DNA of 64,000 bases, taken from an uncultured Coriobacteriaceae bacterium (GTDB taxonomy: Bacteria; Actinomycetota; Coriobacteriia; Coriobacteriales; Eggerthellaceae). Below the pieces are notes generated by a model, which ran no database searches, was not told the DNA's origin, and was given only the letters and a program-made list of their open reading frames with translations. The translations under genes were made by a program, and so were the position numbers. Location: positions 352,538 through 416,537 of the forward strand of contig CALDCB010000008.1 of assembly GCA_937937585.1 (NCBI GenBank), given 5' to 3'. Of this stretch, positions 34,618 to 42,539 are shown piece by piece (position 1 is the stretch's first letter; every line of letters begins with the position of its first letter).

Positions 34618-35964
34618 CTAGTCGAAGTTCAACTCCTTCAAGCGAGCGAAGATACGATCCTTGCGGGTCAGAAACGCCCACGGATCGAAGATGGCGTCAA
34701 GTTGCTCGGCCGTGAGCTTCGCCTCGGGGTCGGCCTCCAGGCGTTCACGATAGGTCGGACCATCGATGGCGTTCTGAATGTCTTCCCACACAGCCATGGC
34801 GTTGCGCTGAACGATGACATACGCGTCTTCGCGCGTGATGCCGGTCTGAACAAGCGCCAGCAGGACCTTCGACGAGAAGATCAGGCCGCGCGTACGCCAC
34901 AGGTTGTGCTCCATCTTGGCGGGGTACGTGAACATGCCGTCCAACAGGGGCTGCATCTTGCCGAACATGTAGTCCAGAGCGATGAAGCTGTCCGCCAGGG
35001 CAACGCGTTCGGTGCCGGAATGGCTGATGTCGCGCTCGTACCACAGGGCAACGTTGTCAAGGGCGACCTGCGCGTTTGCCTTAACGACACGCGAAAGGCC
35101 GCAGACGCGCTCGACCGTGATCGGGTTGCGCTTGTGGGGCATGGCCGACGAGCCCTTCTGACCCTTCTTGAACGGCTCTTCCGCCTCGATGACGTCGGTC
35201 TGCTGAAGAAGGCGGATCTGCGTGGCGATGGACTCGAGCGTGGAAGCGACCACGGCGAGCGTGCTCATGACCTGAGCATGACGGTCGCGGGCAATGACCT
35301 GCGTGGACAGAGGGTCGGGCGTCAGGCCAAGCTTCTCGCAGACGTATTCTTCGATGAACGGATCGATGCTGGAGTAAGAACCGACAGCGCCCGAAATGGC
35401 ACCCGTGGCGATCATGGCGCGAGCATCCTGCATGCGCTTCAGGTCGCGCTCGAGCATCCAAGCCCAGCTGCCGAACTTCATGCCGAAAGTCATGGGCTCG
35501 GCGGAGATGCCATGGGTGCGGCCGACGCACAGGGTATCCTCGAACTCGAAGGCACGGCGCTTGCAAACCTCGCCGAGCTTCTTGATGTCCTCGATGATGA
35601 TGTCGCATGCCTGCGTGATCTGGTAGCACAGTGCCATGTCGCCCAAGTCGGACGAGGTCATGCCATAATGCACCCAGCGGCTTGGCGGCTCCCAGCCTTC
35701 CGGCAAGTCAACGTCGATGTACTCGGCCATGTTGGTAAGGAACGAGATGACGTCATGGTTCGTGACCTTCTCGATCTCATCGATGCGCTCGATGGTGAAG
35801 TTGGCGTGCTCGCGAATCCACGCAGCCTCTTCTTTGGTGATGCCAACTGCGCCAAGCTCTGCCTGAGCCTCGCATGCCAAAACCTCGATCTCCTTCCAGA
35901 TGGAGAACTTGTTCTGAGGCTCCCAGAGAGCGCCCATCTCGGGGCGCGTGTACCTGCCGATCAT
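34618..35964 (-). CDS. purB: Adenylosuccinate lyase
   Basis: This 448-residue enzyme of the fumarase/aspartase superfamily catalyses two purine steps (SAICAR to AICAR, adenylosuccinate to AMP). The signature GSSAMPHKRNPI, the N-terminal MTSSDLGDMA segment and the GRTHGISAEP motif are intact. A good ribosome site (GGAGGAAAAC) precedes the ATG. It is monocistronic between the terminator and two TrkA genes. Confidence 0.97.
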   Translation of the reverse strand: MIGRYTRPEMGALWEPQNKFSIWKEIEVLACEAQAELGAVGITKEEAAWIREHANFTIERIDEIEKVTNHDVISFLTNMAEYIDVDLPEGWEPPSRWVHYGMTSSDLGDMALCYQITQACDIIIEDIKKLGEVCKRRAFEFEDTLCVGRTHGISAEPMTFGMKFGSWAWMLERDLKRMQDARAMIATGAISGAVGSYSSIDPFIEEYVCEKLGLTPDPLSTQVIARDRHAQVMSTLAVVASTLESIATQIRLLQQTDVIEAEEPFKKGQKGSSAMPHKRNPITVERVCGLSRVVKANAQVALDNVALWYERDISHSGTERVALADSFIALDYMFGKMQPLLDGMFTYPAKMEHNLWRTRGLIFSSKVLLALVQTGITREDAYVIVQRNAMAVWEDIQNAIDGPTYRERLEADPEAKLTAEQLDAIFDPWAFLTRKDRIFARLKELNFD

Positions 35965-36090
35965 TCGTTTTCCTCCGTTCGAAACGACCGCATGCGCCCG
36001 AATGCGCAGCAGCCAACATACACAAATTGCGTTCGAATCGCATTATACCCGCAGCAGGCGCCCACTTCAGTGCATGCCGCACGGCTCTTG

Positions 36091-36762
36091 CTACAAAGAC
36101 TTGAAAGCCATGCGAACGTCATCAAGGACGTCGCTGTCGGCCACCACGATGGCCTTATCGCCCGCGAACAGGCGCGTCTCGCTATTCACCACGGAAACGT
36201 CGTCCTTCGATTCGACGGCGGCGATCAAGCTGTTCTCGGGAAGGGCAATGTCCTCGACGGACACGCCGTCGGCGGGATTGTGGTTGCGGAAACGTGGGAC
36301 GTTGACCGAGATCAGAACGACGTTGCCATGCGTCAGGGTCGAAACAACCGACACGCTTCCCAAAAGAGTCTCCTCTTCAATGAGGTTCGCGGTGAGCTCG
36401 GTGGACGAAATGGACTCGATATCCAGAGCGCGAAAGATGCGCTGGTTTTGCGGCGAGTTCACGCGAGCCACGCAACGGGGCACGTCGAAAACGCGCTGCG
36501 CGATCTCGCACGAGACCAGGTTGTTGTCGTCCTGACCCGTGGTTGCAACGAAAACGTCGGCCTTCCTGATTCCGGCGTCTTCCTGATAATGAGAGTCGCA
36601 GCCGTCGCCGTGAATGATAAGGTAGCGGCCCTGAAGCAGCATGGACAGGCGGTCCGCCACTTCACGTTCCTTCTCGATGATGGCAACTTCGTTGCCGCTT
36701 GAAAGCAAAACGTTGGCAAGGTATTCGCCAACCTTGCCGCCACCTGCGATAACAACGTACAT
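36091..36762 (-). CDS. TrkA-type K+ uptake regulator, second copy (CeoC-like)
   Basis: This 223-residue protein has an RCK/TrkA-N nucleotide-binding domain (GGGKVGEYLANVLLSSG; GDGCD) and a TrkA-C domain (VSVEDIALPENSLI). It begins nine bases after the stop of the other TrkA gene. Single-domain pairs of this kind are found in actinobacteria as CeoB and CeoC and bind NAD(H), ATP or cyclic-di-AMP to gate TrkH-type channels. A TrkH channel lies at 60.9 kb. Confidence 0.93.
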   Translation of the reverse strand: MYVVIAGGGKVGEYLANVLLSSGNEVAIIEKEREVADRLSMLLQGRYLIIHGDGCDSHYQEDAGIRKADVFVATTGQDDNNLVSCEIAQRVFDVPRCVARVNSPQNQRIFRALDIESISSTELTANLIEEETLLGSVSVVSTLTHGNVVLISVNVPRFRNHNPADGVSVEDIALPENSLIAAVESKDDVSVVNSETRLFAGDKAIVVADSDVLDDVRMAFKSL

Positions 36763-36771
36763 AATGCCTCT

Positions 36772-37431
36772 CTAATCCTGGATGAACGACGAGAACGAAT
36801 CAAGAAGGTCGTGACGCACGCACGCAAGCACCAGGTCGCCGTGGTACAGAACCGAGTCGCGCGTGGGAATGGACGACGCCGAGCCGTCCGCGCGCTCGAA
36901 GGCGATGATGCGGATGTCGTGGTCACGCTCGATCTCGAAAACACGAATGGCACGACGATCGCGTGAAGCAAGGTCAAGCGAGAAGCGCAGCACCTCGAAG
37001 TCGCCAAACGTGTCCAAGTGCGAGCCGTGGCCCGAAACAACCTTGCCGAAGGCTTCCTCCGCAACAAGGGTGGTACCGCACACGTAGTCGATGCCCAGCT
37101 GCATGTAAGCGCGCTCGTGGTCGGGGTTGTACAGACGTGCGATGACGCGCGGAACGTCGAACAGGCGGCTTGCAACCTCGGTAACCATAAGGTTGGCGTT
37201 GTCCGACTCGGTGACCGCGGCCACGACGTCGCAGTCCTCGATGCCCGCCTTGGTAAGCGTCAGCTCGTCGAAGCCGATACCCTGCACGGTAGAGCCGTTG
37301 AACATGCGGCCCAGGTTGTCGAATGCGTCCGCACGCTTGTCGATGACGCAGACGTTGTCCCCGTTCTCGGAAAGCATGTTCGCCAGGCGCGAACCAACAC
37401 GGCCGCAGCCTACCACGATGACGTTGCTCAT
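36772..37431 (-). CDS. TrkA-type K+ uptake regulator, first copy (CeoB-like)
   Basis: The protein is 219 residues from the ATG at 37431 (MSNVIVVGCGRVGS), chosen for its strong site CAGGAGGATT; the frame is open for 160 codons further upstream but without family similarity. It has a TrkA-N domain (GCGRVGSRLANML; DKRADAFDNLG) and a TrkA-C domain (IEDCDVVAAVTES region and later). It forms an operon with the second TrkA gene. The pair is a potassium-channel gating module. Confidence 0.93.
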   Translation of the reverse strand: MSNVIVVGCGRVGSRLANMLSENGDNVCVIDKRADAFDNLGRMFNGSTVQGIGFDELTLTKAGIEDCDVVAAVTESDNANLMVTEVASRLFDVPRVIARLYNPDHERAYMQLGIDYVCGTTLVAEEAFGKVVSGHGSHLDTFGDFEVLRFSLDLASRDRRAIRVFEIERDHDIRIIAFERADGSASSIPTRDSVLYHGDLVLACVRHDLLDSFSSFIQD

Positions 37432-37476
37432 AGAATCCTCCTGAATACGTGCGCTCATTTTCTCACAGGCAGGGTA

Positions 37477-37508
37477 AAAGAAAAGACGTGCCGCGAAACC
37501 GACACGCC
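37477..37508 (-). terminator. Terminator after the wall-hydrolase gene
   Basis: On the minus strand GGCGTGTCG and CGGCACGTC (two G-U pairs) form a stem (37485-37508), followed by TTTTCTTT (37477-37484). Confidence 0.75.
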
Positions 37509-37571
37509 TTGTTCCTGTTGTTGTTTGGTGCGAGCGCCCGCGGTTTCCCGCTGCGCCCCGATTCCCAAAGG

Positions 37572-38357
37572 CTAGATGAGCGCCATCTGGCCGACGGTGT
37601 TGTTGTACCAGTTCTGGTAGTTGGGCGGGCAGTACTTCTGAGCTGCGCCCAAGGTGATGGAGTAGCCATAGCCTGCAGCCAAGCCGGCGACATGCGCGTT
37701 GATGGCTTCCTCCCAGTTGGACCAACCGCTGTTGCCCCAGCCCCAAGCGTTGTGAGACCTGAAGCAGACGGAGCCCTTGCTGCTTTCCGTGTTGGAGATT
37801 GCCGGCGACCAGCGCGGATCGATCTGGTTGTTCCAAGCGGCCTGCGCGAACGTCTTTCCGTAGCCCGAAAGCGGCGAACCGGCAAGGTACGCGTCGATGC
37901 GGCTTCCCCATTCAGCGACGAATTTCTCTTCACCAACGGTCCAGTCGACATCGGGCAGGTTCGTGCTTACCACTGCATCGTAGTTGGCCTGAGCAGCAGA
38001 AGCGGCTTCGATAGTGGCGCGTTCTGCGGCCTTACGAGCCTCCTCGGCGATTCGCTCTTCCTCCTCGATGGTGGCGATGCCTGCGGAAATGTCGGTTGAA
38101 GAGGAGGTTTCCAGAACGGAAGCCTCGGTGAGAGTGGCTTCACCCGCGTTGGCGAACGAACCGCTGGGGTTCGAGGCGGCCTTGGAAGAAGCCTGCTTAG
38201 TTGATGCGTCGATTCCGAAAGAGGACCAGTCAGACGGGCCGTTGTCTGCGGCGGCGTTGCTGGTTGCGGCAACGAAGACTACGAAAAGAGACAAGGCAAC
38301 GATGGCCAAAGCCATTCCGAATGCCGGGACGCGGCGTGTTTTAGCACGTGTTGTCAT
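37572..38357 (-). CDS. Secreted glucosaminidase/lysozyme-like wall hydrolase
   Basis: This 261-residue protein has an N-terminal signal segment (about residues 13-37) and a low-complexity Ser/Ala/Thr/Glu linker (40-125). The C-terminal domain (about 150-261) has NTESSKGSVCF, HNAWGWG, W..WEEAI and YCPPNYQNWYNNTV, the pattern of glucosaminidase/transglycosylase-like domains often found in coriobacterial surface proteins. The Glu in NTESSKG is the candidate catalytic residue. Exact hydrolase class is uncertain. It stands alone, with a long empty region upstream. Confidence 0.8.
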   Translation of the reverse strand: MTTRAKTRRVPAFGMALAIVALSLFVVFVAATSNAAADNGPSDWSSFGIDASTKQASSKAASNPSGSFANAGEATLTEASVLETSSSTDISAGIATIEEEERIAEEARKAAERATIEAASAAQANYDAVVSTNLPDVDWTVGEEKFVAEWGSRIDAYLAGSPLSGYGKTFAQAAWNNQIDPRWSPAISNTESSKGSVCFRSHNAWGWGNSGWSNWEEAINAHVAGLAAGYGYSITLGAAQKYCPPNYQNWYNNTVGQMALI

Positions 38358-39024
38358 TCAATATGCCTCTCTGTTTGCCTCGAAAAGCGGTATAAGCACG
38401 CAAACACCTAAGCCGCCGAAGCGGGACAGCGATGAATGTTTAAGGGGTGTGTTTGCTGTCGGAATGCGCGCCGAAGCGCTATTTCGTTACTCGTATTTTA
38501 CCTGAGCCGCAGATGGAAGGCAAAATTTTGTGGAGAAGGCACCGTTCGCCGGAACGATTGACAAACGCAAGATTTAGGTTTTCCCTTGTCACGAACGTCA
38601 AAATGTCACTTGTGCAAAATGTGAGTTATGGAGACAGTCGACCTGCGGCGATGGCAAAACGACAGCGAAACCGAAACGAAACCGACGCGAGTCTTCCCCA
38701 AACTACGTCGCTGGGGATTCAATCGCATCCCAAACACTTGGTTTCGCATACGGAAAACGTCGCTGTTTTCGGCCTTTCCGCAGGAAACGACCATGATTTG
38801 CCGACAAAATCGCACCTGCCGCGCAAGGATTGAGCGTCTTGCACAAAACCCGACAGTTTGGGTATCGGAATTCAGAATTGAAGGAATACCCTTGGTATGC
38901 GATTTAGCAATGCCCCGACGCTACCCGTTTCATGAGCGCACACGACAGCGAGTAGCAACTTAAAGTTGACGCGAAACTTCAGGCGAAAGCGAGCCCGCCC
39001 ACTCGCGAATACACGCGCCGAACC
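38358..39024. other. 667-base region with no convincing gene
   Basis: Open frames here (up to about 110 codons) have no ribosome site, no domain pattern and odd composition, so none is called. The stretch is less GC-rich than its surroundings. It probably holds the leader and promoter of the wall-hydrolase gene. Direct repeats of CAAAATGT (about 38599 and 38618) and a G/A-rich patch (CGAAACCGAAACGAAACCGACG, broken by unlike bases, about 38655-38680) are visible. A riboswitch was considered but no known motif fits. Confidence 0.5.
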
Positions 39025-39831
39025 CTACAGGTGCGGGCCGCGCAGCATAAGGCGGCTTGAGCCGTCTGGCAGGAGCAGCACCAAATCGTCCATGGTGCCG
39101 GGAACGCAGAATTGAGTGATCGTCGCAAAGCAAAACGCGACAAGCAAGATAACCGCCACCAGGGCAATCGCAGATTCCGACTGTTTGATTCCCACCACGA
39201 ACAGAATCACCGAGACCACCAGAAGAGGCCACAGCGCATGCAGCGCGTTGACCAGCGTCATTGGCGAGAGCAGCTGAAGCGCGATGGGCGTTGCGGTCCA
39301 CCCCAGCGCGATGAGCACAGCCCCGCCCAAATGCCAGAAATCGGTATGGGCGCGCGCAATGGGAACGACGATCAGCGCAAAGCCCGCAATGATGATCGCA
39401 AGCGGCCAATACTGCCACCACGACGTGCCGCGCACGAACGGTGCGATGTAATGAGAGAGCACCATGAACAACGCCAAGATGGAAATGCCCACGATAAGGC
39501 GAAGCGGCGTGTTCATGACCTCTTCTTGCGAGACCGAGCTAAGCTCGCCCGAAGCAACGTCGCGCGCGGCGCTGGCGCCCACGTCGCCGTAATTGGAGGA
39601 CTCAACGTGCTCGGGCTGCACCTCAAGCGGCCCGAACGTCCGAGGCTCAAGAGGGAGGGCGATCCACATCAGCGCGTAAACCAGAACGCCTATGCCCAAC
39701 GTGGTGAGCGCGAATAGAACTGCGAAGACGCGGGCAAGGATAGGGTCGAGGTCCAAGCGGTTCGCCACGCCGGCACACACGCCGCCGATGTAGCCGTCAC
39801 GAGAACGGTATAGTTTTCCCGCTTTCCTCAT
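39025..39831 (-). CDS. PspC-domain membrane protein
   Basis: This 268-residue protein has an N-terminal PspC domain (about 1-60: LYRSRDGYIGGVCAGVANRLDLDPILARV and a membrane helix) followed by a polar linker (about 62-105) and four further hydrophobic segments. PspC proteins take part in membrane-stress (phage-shock) responses. The C-terminal helical part resembles the LiaF/DUF-type membrane modules that accompany PspC in Gram-positive bacteria. It has a good ribosome site (GGAAGGA). No pspA is adjacent. Confidence 0.88.
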   Translation of the reverse strand: MRKAGKLYRSRDGYIGGVCAGVANRLDLDPILARVFAVLFALTTLGIGVLVYALMWIALPLEPRTFGPLEVQPEHVESSNYGDVGASAARDVASGELSSVSQEEVMNTPLRLIVGISILALFMVLSHYIAPFVRGTSWWQYWPLAIIIAGFALIVVPIARAHTDFWHLGGAVLIALGWTATPIALQLLSPMTLVNALHALWPLLVVSVILFVVGIKQSESAIALVAVILLVAFCFATITQFCVPGTMDDLVLLLPDGSSRLMLRGPHL

Positions 39832-39945
39832 CGAATCCTTCCCAACCCGTCTAGCAACCTTTTCGCGAGCGTCATCGTCGGGAACCCGCCGCCAGCAGTC
39901 GCCGTCAAGCGGCCAATTGGGCGATCGGGCGCCAAACTTTCCGCG

Positions 39946-40785
39946 TTACTCCTGTTCAGCGGCTTCCTTCATCTTTTCGACGCGAAGCTTCTGAATGCGG
40001 CGGCGGCGCATGCTCTGCACCTTGAAGCGGAATCCGTCGAAGGTGAACTCGTCGCCGATATGAGGTACGGCGTCGAGCACCGACATCAACCAACCGGCGA
40101 TGGTTTCGTACTGGTCGGATTCGACAACGGGAAGCCCCATCTCGATGGCATCTTCCACCGGGAGGCGCCCGTCAACGACCCAGCAGCCTTCACCCGTGCT
40201 GACAACCAAGCTGTCCTCGGCGTCGGTTTCGTCGATGATCTCGCCGACGATTTCCTCGACGATGTCCTCGACCGTAATTAAACCATCGGTTCCACCGTAC
40301 TCGTCAACGACGATGGCCATCTGTTGCCTGTTCGTTTGCATCTCGGAAAGAAGTGGGAACACGTCCTTCGATTCAGGCACGAACATGGGCACGAATGCAT
40401 AGTCGATGACCGGCTCGTCGATGTTGCCTTCAAGCACAGCGGGGATAAGATCCTTGTAATGGACGATGCCCACGATGGAGTCAAGGTCGTCGTGATAAAC
40501 GGGCAAACGCGAATAGCCCGTGCCGCGGACGCGCTCCAGCGTATGGCGGACGGTCTCGGTGTCCTCGACCGCCATGATGTCGACGCGCGGCGTCATGATT
40601 TCGCTGACCGACATGTCGTTCAGGCTAAGGATGTCGCTGATCATGCGCTTCTCGTCTTCAAGAAGCTCGTCGGCGTCACCCACCAAGGTTTTGATTTCCT
40701 CTTCGGAAATCTGCTGATGCTTGCTGCCGAGCCCGAATGCTTTCTTCAAGCCGCCGAACAGGCCCGGCTCAGGTTTGTCACCCAT
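39946..40785 (-). CDS. CBS-pair/CorC_HlyC protein (CorC-like)
   Basis: This 279-residue protein has two CBS domains (about 65-190: MTPRVDIMAVEDTETV; GYSRLPVYHDDLDSIVGIVHYKDL; VVDEYGGTDGLITVEDIVEEIVGEI) and a C-terminal CorC_HlyC transporter-associated domain (WVVDGRLPVEDA). It lacks the DUF21 membrane domain of the larger family members, like E. coli CorC. Such proteins are linked to divalent-cation (Mg2+/Co2+) resistance and efflux. No ribosome site is obvious at 40785. Confidence 0.92.
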   Translation of the reverse strand: MGDKPEPGLFGGLKKAFGLGSKHQQISEEEIKTLVGDADELLEDEKRMISDILSLNDMSVSEIMTPRVDIMAVEDTETVRHTLERVRGTGYSRLPVYHDDLDSIVGIVHYKDLIPAVLEGNIDEPVIDYAFVPMFVPESKDVFPLLSEMQTNRQQMAIVVDEYGGTDGLITVEDIVEEIVGEIIDETDAEDSLVVSTGEGCWVVDGRLPVEDAIEMGLPVVESDQYETIAGWLMSVLDAVPHIGDEFTFDGFRFKVQSMRRRRIQKLRVEKMKEAAEQE

Positions 40786-40933
40786 GCTTTGTTGTCACAA
40801 CCTTCGATAACGTGCGGGAAACTATAGCTAACCAATTTAGCATACGGCAATGCACCCGCGAGAAACGGGTTACCAACAAACAGGAGATTCCAACTCACTA
40901 TTTAACTCGCTTTTACCGATCGCCCACTACCAG

Positions 40934-40963
40934 GTTTCTTCTGCCTAGCGTTTCTTCTGCCTA
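40934..40963. repeat. Short tandem repeat at the hypD stop codon
   Basis: GTTTCTTCTGCCTA occurs at 40934-40947 and 40950-40963 (period 16), the second copy including the hypD stop. It looks like slippage or a small duplication. Confidence 0.7.
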
Positions 40964-42052
40964 ACGATAGTAGCGATAATACGCGGCGCAGCTGCCCTCG
41001 GAAGACACCATGCAGGGGCCGACCGGGTTCTCGGGCGTGCACACCTTGTCGAACAACGGGCACTGGTTGGGCGCGATGACACTACGCAGAACGTCGCCGC
41101 AGCGGCATCCACGCGGGTCGCGCGTGGGCTCGACGTCGGGCTGGAAGCGCGCAACGGCGTCGAACTCGGCGAACTCGGGCTTCAGGCAGTAGCCGGAATC
41201 AGGGATGGGGCCAAGCCCGCGCCACGTTGCCTCGCAGGTGTCGAACACGTCGGCGATGATCTTCTGAGCAACGGGGTTGCCGTCAGTGCGCACGCCGCGC
41301 TCGTATGCGATCTCGATCTCGGCGCGGCCCTCGTGCAGCTGGCGCACCAGCATGGCGATGCCCTGAAGCACGTCAACCGCCTCAAAACCGGTGACGACGC
41401 CGGGAATGTGGTATTTCTCGGCAAGGAACTGGTAAATGCCGATGCCCGTGATGGTGCTGACGTGGCCGGGCAGGATAAGGGCATCAAGCTGGACGCCCGG
41501 ATCGTTGACGATGGCCTCAAGGGCGCCGGGCATGTTCTTGTGCGCCGCGAACACCGTGAAGTTCTTCAGACCAAGAGCACGCGCGCGGAAAATAGCCATG
41601 GCGACCAGCGGCGTGGTGGTTTCGAAACCAACGCCCACGAACACGACCTGACGATCGGGGTTGTCCTGAGCGATCTTCAAGGCATCGAGCGGCGAATAGC
41701 AAATGCGCACGTCGCGACCCTGCGCCTGCTCGGCTAGCAAGCTGGACGTTGATCCGGGAACACGCGTCATGTCGCCGAACGTGGTGATGATGATGTTGGG
41801 AATGCGGCACAGCGCGATGACGGTGTCGATATCGCTGTTCGACGTGACGCACACCGGACAACCGGGGCCCGAAGAAAGGCGCACGCCTTCAGGCATGAGA
41901 TTGCGGATGCCGTTACGCGCGATGGCAACCGTATGCGTTCCGCACACCTCCATGAGCGTCGCGCTTTCGGGCGCAAGCTTCTGGATGGTGTCAACCAGCT
42001 GACGCGCAAGCGCGGGATCTTTGAAGCGCTGAAGCTCCTCGTTCATGTCCAT
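40961..42052 (-). CDS. hypD: HypD, [NiFe]-hydrogenase maturation scaffold
   Basis: The protein is 363 residues from the ATG at 42052 (MDMNEELQRF). It carries the HypD hallmarks: MEVCGTHTVAI, SGPGCPVCVT, GVGFETTTPL, and the C-terminal [4Fe-4S]-binding region (CRCGDVLRS; CPLFDKVC; CMVSSEGSC). HypD with HypC forms the scaffold on which the Fe(CN)2CO unit of [NiFe]-hydrogenases is built. It follows hypC by 17 bases. hypE, hypA and hypB are not next to it; downstream is a CorC gene in the same direction. Confidence 0.97.
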   Translation of the reverse strand: MDMNEELQRFKDPALARQLVDTIQKLAPESATLMEVCGTHTVAIARNGIRNLMPEGVRLSSGPGCPVCVTSNSDIDTVIALCRIPNIIITTFGDMTRVPGSTSSLLAEQAQGRDVRICYSPLDALKIAQDNPDRQVVFVGVGFETTTPLVAMAIFRARALGLKNFTVFAAHKNMPGALEAIVNDPGVQLDALILPGHVSTITGIGIYQFLAEKYHIPGVVTGFEAVDVLQGIAMLVRQLHEGRAEIEIAYERGVRTDGNPVAQKIIADVFDTCEATWRGLGPIPDSGYCLKPEFAEFDAVARFQPDVEPTRDPRGCRCGDVLRSVIAPNQCPLFDKVCTPENPVGPCMVSSEGSCAAYYRYYR

Positions 42053-42069
42053 GGCTGCTCCCCTGTTTC

Positions 42070-42369
42070 CTATGCTTGCTCGGCCGGCGCTGCGGCGTGC
42101 GGGATGGTGCACACTTCTTCGGCAGCAGCAGGGTTGAACAGCGGATCGTCCACCATGTCGGCCATCTCCTGAATGAGCGACAGGGTTTCGGCAGCGTACT
42201 CGGGGCTTACCACCTCAATCGCGAAACCGGCGTGAACCAGTACGAAATCGCCGACCTTGGCGTTGGGGGTCAGGTCAAGCGCGATGTCGCGCGTGGCGCC
42301 GCTGGCACTGACCGTGGCCATGCCGCCGTCTTTCAACTCGGTGATCTCCATGGGAATGGCTAGGCACAT
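42070..42369 (-). CDS. hypC: HypC, hydrogenase maturation chaperone
   Basis: The protein is 99 residues from the ATG at 42369, giving the conserved MCLAIP N-terminus with the essential second-position Cys. The GDFVLVHAGFAIEVV signature of HypC/HybG is present. It carries an Ala/Glu-rich tail after about residue 75. HypC binds HypD and delivers the iron ligand complex to the hydrogenase large subunit. Confidence 0.96.
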   Translation of the reverse strand: MCLAIPMEITELKDGGMATVSASGATRDIALDLTPNAKVGDFVLVHAGFAIEVVSPEYAAETLSLIQEMADMVDDPLFNPAAAEEVCTIPHAAAPAEQA

Positions 42370-42539
42370 ATCAAGCTCCCTCTCCGGTTCATGCATGCAA
42401 CGCCCGTCCGCGCAGACAGCGGAAGGACGCGCCTTCTTTGTCCAAGGGCATGCTAACACTCATCGGATTTGCGACGAGGGGTGTTTCGCGTTGCGGCTGC
42501 GAATCTTCGCCAAAACGACGATCGCGAATGGCGCCGACC

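Noticed and set aside
34603..36702. 699-codon plus-strand frame
   Set aside because: It is antisense to purB and the second TrkA gene; no ribosome site or family resemblance.
38358..38520. Cyclic-di-AMP (ydaO-type) riboswitch before the wall hydrolase
   Set aside because: The position is typical, but the conserved core blocks of that riboswitch are not present.
38628..38963. 111-codon plus-strand frame in the empty region
   Set aside because: No ribosome site, Arg/Thr/Phe-heavy composition and no repeat or motif supporting translation.
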